7,964 bases of DNA. Origin: Atribacterota bacterium (lineage in GTDB: Bacteria; Atribacterota; Phoenicimicrobiia; Phoenicimicrobiales; Phoenicimicrobiaceae). A program made the position numbers and the translations under genes. The notes under the pieces are model-generated. The model saw only the letters and a program-made list of their open reading frames with translations. It ran no database searches and was not told where the DNA came from. How positions within the stretch are numbered: the first letter of the stretch is position 1; every line of letters starts with the position of its first letter. The stretch lies in the NCBI GenBank assembly GCA_030666935.1, contig DAOUWX010000079.1, positions 1-7,964 on the forward strand. The letters run 5' to 3'. Below are positions 1 through 4,676 of the stretch, piece after piece.

Positions 1-270
1 ATAATTCATACCATCCTTAGTGATAACTTGTATCCATTCAATATAATGCTTGTCTTCCATTGGGTGAGCAACATCGCCAACTTTAATTTTTACTGAATCC
101 GATTGTTCTTCAACTACGGGTAAATGTTTTTCCCGAGCGCCATCCTCTGTTTCTGCGGTAAATAAAGTCATAGGTTGATTGCAGCAAGTTAACTCTCCTA
201 CACCTTTATGTAATACTTCCACCATATTGCCACAAGCTTCACATTTATATATTTGATTTTGTTCTGTCAT
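1..270 (-). CDS. dfx: Superoxide reductase (desulfoferrodoxin), C-terminus cut by the left window edge
   Basis: Reduces superoxide to hydrogen peroxide in the cytoplasm without making oxygen, using a non-heme iron centre. Ninety codons are visible, starting at the ATG on 270-268. The N-terminal desulforedoxin domain shows four iron-binding cysteines, C10-x2-C13 and the adjacent pair C29-C30. The neelaredoxin-type active centre follows, with E47-K48-H49-x-P, H69 in the HPM motif and H75 in KHYIEW; these match the family's Glu47/Lys48 and three of its four histidine ligands. Desulfoferrodoxins are about 125 residues long, so roughly 35 residues, including the axial Cys and the last His ligand, lie outside the window. 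The gene begins 9 nt after the rbr stop and is the third gene of the perR-rbr-dfx unit. No SD precedes the start. The peroxide it makes is the substrate of the upstream rubrerythrin. Confidence 0.95.
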   Translation of the reverse strand, partial: MTEQNQIYKCEACGNMVEVLHKGVGELTCCNQPMTLFTAETEDGAREKHLPVVEEQSDSVKIKVGDVAHPMEDKHYIEWIQVITKDGMNY

Positions 271-279
271 ATTTGTTAT

Positions 280-861
280 TTAATACTCTTCACATTTAAC
301 TTGATAATAAGCCTCGGGATGATCACATGACGGACAAATTTCAGGCGCATCAGTGCCAAAATGCACATATCCGCATTCCCGACACACCCACATAACTTCT
401 TTGCCTTTTTTGAAAACCGTACCAGCCTTCAATTGATCCAATAATTTTTGATATCTTTCTTCATGATGCTCTTCTGCCACCGCTATTGCCCGCAACCTGG
501 CAGCAATTTTAGCTAGCCCCTCTTCTTCAGCCACCTTGGCAAACTCTGGATACATTTCAATGTTTTCATAATTTTCACCTTTGATTGCCGCAATTAGATT
601 TTCTTTGGTGTCTCCATAAGTTATCGGCGCTGCCGCTTCCACCACGATCTCATCCTTGTTATCACTATTTACTTTCAATTCCTGAATGTGTTCAAATAAT
701 CTTTTAGCATGCTCTTTTTCCTGCTCAGCTGTCTCCATAAAAACTCCCGCGATTTGCTCATAACCTTCTTTTTTAGCAACTTTAGCATAAAAAGAATAAC
801 GATTACGCGCTTGAGACTCGCCAATGTAAGCCTTAGTTAAATTTTCCAATGTTTTTTGCAT
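280..861 (-). CDS. rbr: Rubrerythrin (NADH-peroxidase-type diiron protein with rubredoxin domain)
   Basis: Reduces hydrogen peroxide to water in the cytoplasm, taking electrons through its rubredoxin-like iron site. The 193-residue length is normal. Residues 1-140 form the four-helix ferritin-like domain with the complete diiron ligand set: E15 in GES, E48-x2-H51, E96-x2-E99 and E130-x2-H133. Residues 155-193 form the rubredoxin-like domain with C160-x2-C163 and C176-x2-C179. It starts 18 nt after the perR stop and ends 9 nt before dfx, so all three genes are probably co-transcribed and under PerR-type control. There is no SD before the ATG: the 18 nt between the genes contain no G on the coding strand. 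It lies between its likely regulator and the enzyme that produces its substrate. No defect is seen. Confidence 0.97.
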   Translation of the reverse strand: MQKTLENLTKAYIGESQARNRYSFYAKVAKKEGYEQIAGVFMETAEQEKEHAKRLFEHIQELKVNSDNKDEIVVEAAAPITYGDTKENLIAAIKGENYENIEMYPEFAKVAEEEGLAKIAARLRAIAVAEEHHEERYQKLLDQLKAGTVFKKGKEVMWVCRECGYVHFGTDAPEICPSCDHPEAYYQVKCEEY

Positions 862-879
862 AAATTTATTTATTAATAA

Positions 880-1239
880 TTATTTATTGCATTTATTACA
901 AACACCATGATAATAAACTTGGCTGCTGGTAATTTTACCAAATTTACATTGATGTTTATTTATTTTATTATTTTCAAAAATATCAAAAATTTTATTGCAT
1001 TTATCACAAATAAAATGTGAATGGGGTTTTAAATCCCCATCATAACGATTGGTAACGGAATTAATTTCGTGAATATCCCCTTTGGCTTTAAAATTCTTTA
1101 AAATCCGATAAACTGTACCTTGACTGATATTTGGCAATGTTTTCCTAACTTCCAAATAAACTTGCTTAGCCGTCGGGTGAGTCTTAACACTTTGTAAATA
1201 TTTTCTAATTGTCTTTTTTTGAACAGTATTTCGTTTCAT
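880..1239 (-). CDS. perR: Fur-family peroxide-sensing repressor, PerR-like
   Basis: Metal-dependent DNA-binding repressor of the Fur superfamily. At 119 residues it is shorter than the usual 130-150. Residues 1-60 make the winged helix, with the recognition helix around residues 39-50 (SQGTVYRILKNF). The C-terminal half holds two structural zinc pairs, C78-x2-C81 and C114-x2-C117. The candidate regulatory metal site is H21, D67, H73, H75 and D86. The spacing from D67 onward equals that of Bacillus subtilis PerR D85, H91, H93 and D104, and an Asp at the last position is typical of PerR. Sensing of peroxide by histidine oxidation is inferred from this family. The start is fixed: an in-frame TAA lies directly before the ATG. 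No SD is present and the leader is only about 20 nt. First gene of the operon with rbr and dfx. A Fur- or Zur-like role cannot be excluded. Confidence 0.88.
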   Translation of the reverse strand: MKRNTVQKKTIRKYLQSVKTHPTAKQVYLEVRKTLPNISQGTVYRILKNFKAKGDIHEINSVTNRYDGDLKPHSHFICDKCNKIFDIFENNKINKHQCKFGKITSSQVYYHGVCNKCNK

Positions 1240-1243
1240 TTAT

Positions 1244-1258
1244 TATTGATAATCATTA
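1244..1258 (-). promoter_or_regulatory. Candidate PerR/Fur operator (7-1-7 inverted repeat)
   Basis: On the minus strand this reads TAATGAT T ATCAATA, a 7-1-7 inverted repeat with 6 of 7 arm positions symmetric. It has the architecture of Fur-superfamily boxes and shares the core GATAATCATTA with the Fur consensus. It begins 5 nt upstream of the perR ATG and coincides with the transcription start predicted from the promoter at 1293-1265, where a bound repressor would block initiation. Binding by this PerR is inferred. Confidence 0.6.
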
Positions 1259-1264
1259 CTATTA

Positions 1265-1293
1265 ATAATAAAGTAATATTATCACCATGTCAA
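1265..1293 (-). promoter_or_regulatory. Sigma-70-type promoter of the perR-rbr-dfx operon
   Basis: On the minus strand there is a perfect -35 box TTGACA (1293-1288), a 17-nt spacer and a -10 box TATTAT (1270-1265, 5 of 6 to consensus). The expected start is near 1258, giving a leader of about 20 nt and placing the start at the edge of the 7-1-7 operator. A 6-bp inverted repeat, ATTACT (1255-1260) with AGTAAT (1272-1277), flanks the -10 box and could be a second repressor contact. Confidence 0.7.
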
Positions 1294-1350
1294 ATAATAC
1301 ACCGTGTCATCTCACGAACGCGGAATATCTAGCTACGAGAGGCAGGTTAA

Positions 1351-1379
1351 TTGACATAAACTAATATCTTTAATAAGAT
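1351..1379 (+). promoter_or_regulatory. Candidate deoD promoter
   Basis: Perfect -35 box TTGACA (1351-1356), 17-nt spacer and -10 box TAAGAT (1374-1379, 4 of 6). The start would be near 1386, giving a leader of about 47 nt before the deoD ATG. Together with the opposite promoter at 1293-1265 this makes the intergenic region a divergent pair, with about 57 bp between the two -35 boxes. Confidence 0.55.
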
Positions 1380-1432
1380 AAACAACTAATTGTAAATTAA
1401 CAAAATATTTTTACCAACCGAAAGGATAAGAT

Positions 1433-2128
1433 ATGAGTATACACATTAATTCTAAAAAAGATGAAATTGCGGAAACAGTCTTAATGCCTGGCGACCCAAA
1501 ACGAGCCAAATGGATTGCTGAAAATTTTCTAAATAATGCAGAACTAGTTAACACCGTAAGAGGCAATCACGGTTACACTGGTATAACACCTCAAGGTGAA
1601 AGAATCACTATTCAAGCTTCAAATATGGGCATGCCAACATTAAGTATTTATGCAGAAGAATTGATAACCAAATATGGTGTTAAATGCTTAATGCGACTGG
1701 GTAGTTGCGGCGCGCTAAATGCAGAAACAAAATTACGCCAAATTTTTTTGGCAATATCATCAGGATCTGACTCGGCTTTAAATTTTAAACATTTTGGCCT
1801 GACGACTTATGCTCCAACCGCAAATTTTGAACTTCTATTACAAGCTTATCAAGCCGCAAAAAAACTAGGCATCTCTGTAGAAGTTGGCACCAATTTTGCT
1901 ACTGATGATTTTTATGACCTAACCGACCAATGGAAAGTATTTGCTGAATTTGGAGTAAAAACTATCGAAATGGAAAGCGCTGCTCTATACACAATAGCAG
2001 CCCGGTACAAAATTCAGGCTTTAAGTATCAATACAGTCAGTGATAATTTAGTTACTGGTGAAAAATTATCATCAGATGAACGAGAAAAAACATTTACTGA
2101 TATGGTAAAAATAGCCTTGGCTATGTAA
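1433..2128 (+). CDS. deoD: Purine nucleoside phosphorylase, hexameric DeoD type
   Basis: Cytoplasmic salvage enzyme that splits purine (deoxy)nucleosides with phosphate to give free base and (deoxy)ribose-1-phosphate. The 231 residues compare with 239 in E. coli. Conserved elements in order: H4 in the N-terminal SIHIN, the phosphate loop G20-D21-P-x-R24, R43, R88-L-G-S91-C-G, the ribose-binding E179-M-E181, and the catalytic D204 in TVSDN with R217. The D204/R217 pair indicates the bacterial DeoD class, which accepts 6-oxo and 6-amino purines. The family motif usually written RGMLG is here RGNHG (residues 43-47), a local change beside the phosphate site. The start is supported by AAAGGA at 1421-1426, 6 nt from the ATG. 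It has its own promoter and terminator, so it appears monocistronic. The related uridine phosphorylase family is less likely. Confidence 0.93.
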   Translation: MSIHINSKKDEIAETVLMPGDPKRAKWIAENFLNNAELVNTVRGNHGYTGITPQGERITIQASNMGMPTLSIYAEELITKYGVKCLMRLGSCGALNAETKLRQIFLAISSGSDSALNFKHFGLTTYAPTANFELLLQAYQAAKKLGISVEVGTNFATDDFYDLTDQWKVFAEFGVKTIEMESAALYTIAARYKIQALSINTVSDNLVTGEKLSSDEREKTFTDMVKIALAM

Positions 2129-2133
2129 ATTCG

Positions 2134-2168
2134 AAATAGGTAGTCCAGTGATGGATTGCCTATTTTTT
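2134..2168 (+). terminator. Rho-independent terminator of deoD
   Basis: A 14-bp stem (2134-2147 with 2152-2165, two G-T wobbles, no bulge) closes on the tetraloop GTGA. The stem ends in T's that run on to 2168, giving six in a row. It begins 5 nt after the deoD stop and separates deoD from pyrBI. Confidence 0.9.
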
Positions 2169-2175
2169 AATTTGC

Positions 2176-2204
2176 TTGACTTCCCAGTCAATATAATCTT
2201 AAAT
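2176..2204 (+). promoter_or_regulatory. Candidate pyrBI promoter with overlapping inverted repeat
   Basis: A -35 box TTGACT (2176-2181), a 17-nt spacer and a -10 box TTAAAT (2199-2204, 4 of 6). The -35 box is the left arm of a perfect inverted repeat, TTGACT-TCCC-AGTCAA (2176-2191), which could be an operator. A perfect TATAAT also lies at 2192-2197 but has no -35 at normal distance. The leader to the pyrB ATG is about 60 nt and contains no hairpin terminator or leader peptide of note. Confidence 0.45.
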
Positions 2205-2269
2205 TAGGAAGAATGTATCATTAAAATCTAAATAACAAATCAACAATTCTTAACCAAAGGAGTGTTTAT

Positions 2270-3184
2270 ATGAAGGATCTTATTTCTATGCGGGATTTAA
2301 GTAAAAAACAAATACTTAAAATCCTTGAGGTGGCAAAAGAATACAAAATTGATCCTTATCTTACAAGAATCGATAGAGAAGGTATTATTCTTTTATTTCT
2401 GGAACCATCGACTCGTACTAGCGGAAGTTTTATAGCTGCTGCTAAACAATGTGGCGCTTGGACTATAGAAATATCTGGACAAGAAGGTACATCTTTTGTC
2501 AAAGGCGAATCCATAGCCGATACCCTAAAAATGTATAGCGGTTATAGAGCTAAAGTAGTGGTTATTCGCACTAAGATTGAAGGTTTTCATCGCAGTGCTG
2601 CTGCTCAAACAACTATGTCTATCATCAATGCTGGTGATGGCGCCAATCAACACCCTAGCCAAACCCTGCTTGACCTTTTCTCAATCCAAGAAACACAAGA
2701 AAGGTTAAGTGATTTAAAAATAGCATTTGTTGGCGATTTGAAATTTGGCCGCACAGTCAAATCATTATCTATGGGTCTAGCTCATTTCAATCCGGAATTA
2801 TTTTTTGTCTCCCCTGACTCATTAAAAATAACTAATAATGTCAAATTTTATCTGAAGGAAAAAAAGATTCCTTTTTCTGAACACAGTAAAATGGAAGAAA
2901 TAATTGAAGAAGTAAACATTCTCTATATGACCAGGATCCAGAAAGAACGTTTTCCAGATCCTGAAGATTATCATAAAGTCAAAGACGCTTTTCGATTAAC
3001 AGCGGAATATTTAAAACAATTTAGTTTGAAAAAAAACTTCAAAATTCTTCATCCGCTCCCTCGGATAAATGAAATTGACACCAGTGTTGATACCACGCCT
3101 TACGCACATTATTTTGAACAGGCTGAAAACGGACTTCATACCAGAAAAGCAATTTATGATTTATTTATTAATAGGGAGATATAA
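2270..3184 (+). CDS. pyrB: Aspartate carbamoyltransferase, catalytic subunit
   Basis: Catalyses carbamoyl phosphate + L-aspartate to N-carbamoyl-L-aspartate, the committed step of de novo pyrimidine synthesis. The 304 residues are close to the 311 of E. coli. Active-site residues are present: S47-T-R49-T50 (carbamoyl phosphate loop), K78 in VKGE (the mobile loop Lys84 of E. coli), R100, H128 and Q131 in NQHPSQ, R161 in FGRT, R222 and Q224 in MTRIQKERF, and the HPLPR loop at 261-265. Two local differences stand out: STRT is followed by SGSF where most family members have RxSF, and HPQEG near R100 is replaced by TKIEG. The start has a strong SD, AAAGGAG at 2256-2262, 7 nt before the ATG. pyrI follows after a 1-nt gap, so the enzyme is predicted to be the allosteric PyrB/PyrI holoenzyme. 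The STRT and aspartate-loop residues distinguish it from ornithine carbamoyltransferase. Confidence 0.96.
   Translation: MKDLISMRDLSKKQILKILEVAKEYKIDPYLTRIDREGIILLFLEPSTRTSGSFIAAAKQCGAWTIEISGQEGTSFVKGESIADTLKMYSGYRAKVVVIRTKIEGFHRSAAAQTTMSIINAGDGANQHPSQTLLDLFSIQETQERLSDLKIAFVGDLKFGRTVKSLSMGLAHFNPELFFVSPDSLKITNNVKFYLKEKKIPFSEHSKMEEIIEEVNILYMTRIQKERFPDPEDYHKVKDAFRLTAEYLKQFSLKKNFKILHPLPRINEIDTSVDTTPYAHYFEQAENGLHTRKAIYDLFINREI
3174..3178 (+). promoter_or_regulatory. pyrI ribosome binding site inside the end of pyrB
   Basis: GGGAG lies within the last pyrB codons, 7 nt before the ATG at 3186. It fixes the pyrI start there, although the same frame is open upstream within pyrB. The 1-nt gap between the pyrB stop and the pyrI start suggests translational coupling. 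Confidence 0.8.
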
Positions 3185-3185
3185 A

Positions 3186-3650
3186 ATGACCAAAGAAATA
3201 AAAGTTAAGGCATTAAAAGAAGGTAGCGTCCTTGATCATATTCCTCCAAAAAAAAGTATGGAAGTGTTAAAAATACTTAATTTACTCAAAGTAGCTAAAG
3301 AAAATACCATAATTCCAGCTATAAATTTGCCCAGTAAAAAACTGGGTAAAAAAGATATAATCAAAATTGAAAATGTTTTCTTAACAGCTAAAGATTTAGA
3401 GGTGTTGTGGTTTATCGCTCCAGGAGCTTCAGTATCTATCATTAAAAATGGTGAGGTTGTGAAAAAAATACCAATCCGTTGTCCAGAAAAAATTGTTTCG
3501 ATTTTAGAATGTCCCAACGAGGACTGTATTACTAATCACGGTCCGCAAGAAACAAAATTTACAATGTATAAAGACAAAAATTGTTTATGTGAATTTTGTG
3601 AAAGGATATTCCCTTTGGAAGAATTAAAAATAAAATACAACTCTCAATAA
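3186..3650 (+). CDS. pyrI: Aspartate carbamoyltransferase, regulatory subunit
   Basis: Zinc-containing regulatory chain that binds nucleotides (in the E. coli enzyme CTP/UTP inhibit and ATP activates) and holds catalytic trimers together. The 154 residues match the E. coli length of about 153. The N-terminal allosteric domain shows VKALKEGSVLDHIP (residues 7-20, with D17), INLPS (46-50), GKKDIIKIEN with K60, and K93/K94. The C-terminal zinc domain has C109-x4-C114 and C135-x2-C138, the expected four-cysteine site; an extra C133 lies beside it. The protein should form a complex with PyrB encoded directly upstream. An upstream extension of this frame overlaps pyrB, but family alignment and the SD support the ATG at 3186. 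A strong terminator follows 8 nt after the stop, so pyrBI is a two-gene unit. Confidence 0.95.
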   Translation: MTKEIKVKALKEGSVLDHIPPKKSMEVLKILNLLKVAKENTIIPAINLPSKKLGKKDIIKIENVFLTAKDLEVLWFIAPGASVSIIKNGEVVKKIPIRCPEKIVSILECPNEDCITNHGPQETKFTMYKDKNCLCEFCERIFPLEELKIKYNSQ

Positions 3651-3658
3651 GTGAGAAG

Positions 3659-3686
3659 AAACCCCCGCAACTAACGGGGGTTTTTT
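3659..3686 (+). terminator. Rho-independent terminator of pyrBI
   Basis: A 9-bp stem, AAACCCCCG (3659-3667) with CGGGGGTTT (3675-3683), a 7-nt loop and six T's (3681-3686). The A-rich left flank gives some T's on the other strand, so it may also stop transcripts from the convergent HIT gene. Confidence 0.93.
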
Positions 3687-3694
3687 ATGTACGT

Positions 3695-3726
3695 AATTAA
3701 ATAAGTATTTAAATACCTATTTAATT
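3695..3726. repeat. 32-bp AT-rich imperfect palindrome between convergent genes
   Basis: Outer arms AATTAAATA (3695-3703) and TATTTAATT (3718-3726), a single A/C mismatch at 3704/3717, and an inner perfect 12-bp palindrome GTATTTAAATAC (3705-3716) with no loop. It lies 18 bp past the HIT stop in that gene's direction. It may help terminate HIT transcripts or bind a dimeric protein; neither can be shown here. Confidence 0.6.
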
Positions 3727-3744
3727 TACAAAATTTATAAAAAA

Positions 3745-4188
3745 TTATTGTGAAAGTAAAGAATTTTTAATTTGATCTATATTCTTACGATACTCATCTT
3801 CTGGCATTCGTGGTCGATTTTGGTATCTATCTTTATCTCCCAAAACATCAAATGGGTCTACTGCCTCATCTTCACTACGTCCATAAAAATGAAAATGCAT
3901 ATGTGGTACATGCTGTCCAGCAACCCGACCATCATTAGCAAAAAAATTATATCCTGTTATGCCATAAATATCCTTAAATGATAAAAATAATTTCTTTACT
4001 ATTGAGAACATATCTTTAATTTCATCATCAGAAAGATCTTGAATGTGTTCCACGCATCTCACTGGCATAATCATTACATTAGCAGAAATAATAGGCTTAC
4101 GCGGATATAAAACCCTGACAGAGCCACTTACAACAATCTCCTGCTTAGCAATAGTTTCTGGGTCGCAAAATGAACATGTATTTATCAT
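3745..4188 (-). CDS. HIT-family nucleotide hydrolase/transferase (histidine triad protein)
   Basis: HIT proteins cleave or transfer nucleotides through a covalent nucleotidyl-histidine intermediate; the substrate here (AMP-lysine-type phosphoramidate, dinucleoside polyphosphate or other) cannot be told. The 147 residues are typical. The triad is at residues 91-101 (GQHVPHMHFHF): H96-x-H98-x-H100, with H98 as the expected nucleophile. N81 and N85-D86-G87 in the preceding strand fit the nucleotide-binding side. C5-x2-C8 near the N-terminus, with H48 and possibly H93, resembles the zinc site found in part of the family. The charged C-terminal tail (about residues 104-147) is unassigned. No SD precedes the ATG at 4188; a TATAAT at 4214-4209 on the minus strand could supply a very short leader. 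The gene is transcribed towards pyrI, and no functional link to its neighbours is evident. Confidence 0.93.
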   Translation of the reverse strand: MINTCSFCDPETIAKQEIVVSGSVRVLYPRKPIISANVMIMPVRCVEHIQDLSDDEIKDMFSIVKKLFLSFKDIYGITGYNFFANDGRVAGQHVPHMHFHFYGRSEDEAVDPFDVLGDKDRYQNRPRMPEDEYRKNIDQIKNSLLSQ

Positions 4189-4208
4189 TGTTTTTATATT
4201 AAATAGTT

Positions 4209-4214
4209 ATTATA
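4209..4214 (-). promoter_or_regulatory. Candidate -10 element for the HIT gene
   Basis: A perfect TATAAT on the minus strand, 20 nt before the HIT start codon. No convincing -35 box lies at 16-18 nt, so the call rests on the -10 match and on position between the terminator at 4246-4269 and the gene. Confidence 0.35.
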
Positions 4215-4237
4215 TGGGTAGTTTACAACAATTCTTT

Positions 4238-4269
4238 AAAAAAAGAAAACCCCATTTTATTGGGGTTTT
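4238..4269 (-). terminator. Bidirectional hairpin terminator upstream of the HIT gene
   Basis: Stem AAAACCCCA (4246-4254) with TGGGGTTTT (4261-4269) and a 6-nt loop. On the minus strand it is followed by TTTTCTTTTTTT (down to 4238), a better tail than the plus-strand TTTTG. It would insulate the HIT gene from minus-strand read-through from the right part of the window. Confidence 0.75.
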
Positions 4270-4298
4270 GCTCTTTGTTATGCTTATCCAAATGGTAA

Positions 4299-4502
4299 TA
4301 TAAAAAAACTACAATAATCTCACCTCGTTTTTTTACCAATAAAGCAAGTCATCAAGTAATCAATGGATATCCTCTGGAATCAATTCAAATTGAACCTGAA
4401 ACCGGCAAATATATCTCTGAGATGTCACCAGTAGAACAAGACATATTCTGGCAAAAAGCTATTGGTCAAAAACTCTGCGATTTTATCCAAAACCTAACAT
4501 AA
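4299..4502 (+). pseudogene. Start-less open frame, probable 3' remnant of a decayed gene
   Basis: An open frame of 67 codons between a TAA at 4296-4298 and the TAA at 4500-4502. It has no ATG, GTG or TTG until an ATG at 4422, which leaves only 26 codons. The predicted tail, for example NGYPLESIQIEPETGKY followed by SPVEQDIFWQKAIGQKLCDF, has a natural protein composition, and the codon choice resembles that of the genes nearby. A proper terminator begins 11 nt after the stop, as expected for the end of a real gene. The sequence upstream is the HIT regulatory region, so the 5' part of the gene is missing. I do not recognise the family. A chance open frame is the alternative. Confidence 0.4.
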
Positions 4503-4512
4503 TATTGACCTA

Positions 4513-4541
4513 AAAATGCCCTCACGCTTAAAGGGCATTTT
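4513..4541 (+). terminator. Hairpin terminator after the gene remnant
   Basis: A perfect 10-bp stem, AAAATGCCCT (4513-4522) with AGGGCATTTT (4532-4541), and a 9-nt loop. The plus-strand tail is TTTTCTATTTT; the minus strand also carries TTTTTA, so it may act both ways. Confidence 0.8.
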
Positions 4542-4569
4542 CTATTTTGGCTCTAATTTCTCGTCCTTC

Positions 4570-4604
4570 TAGAAATAAAAACAACGCTACTTAAAAAGTA
4601 ACGT
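4570..4604 (-). terminator. Probable terminator of the large membrane-protein gene
   Basis: On the minus strand an imperfect stem, ACG-x-TACTT (4584-4592) paired with AAGTA-x-CGT (4596-4604), a 3-nt loop and one mismatch, is followed by the T-rich tail TGTTTTTATTTC. It lies about 70 nt past the stop of the 805-residue gene. The stem is AT-rich, so it is weaker than the other terminators. Confidence 0.5.
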
Positions 4605-4676
4605 GGTCTTTATGGCTCCGAGTAGTCAATGACGTTAGAACCCATTTTCGAAATACAAATGAGCACTTCTATATTC

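Noticed and set aside
1303..1316. CGTG-N6-CACG inverted repeat between the divergent promoters
   Set aside because: Arms of four bases are expected by chance at this length and it matches no known operator.
2192..2197. Perfect TATAAT as the pyrBI -10 box paired with TTGACT
   Set aside because: The spacer to TTGACT would be only 10 nt and there is no other -35 at 16-18 nt or TGn extension; the 17-nt pairing with TTAAAT was preferred.
2205..2269. pyrL-like leader peptide or attenuator before pyrB
   Set aside because: Only a three-codon ATG frame and no hairpin with a T run are present in the leader; the hairpin at 2134-2168 lies before the promoter.
3069..3185. N-terminal extension of PyrI overlapping pyrB
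   Set aside because: PyrI homologues start at the ATG on 3186, which has its own SD; the extension is in a shifted frame of pyrB.
3236..3517. 93-codon open frame antisense to pyrI
   Set aside because: It lies wholly opposite a confidently identified gene and has no own SD or recognisable motif.
3772..4303. Plus-strand open frames opposite and beyond the HIT gene
   Set aside because: They are antisense to the HIT gene and its upstream region; one runs through the terminator hairpin at 4246-4269, and neither shows a protein motif.
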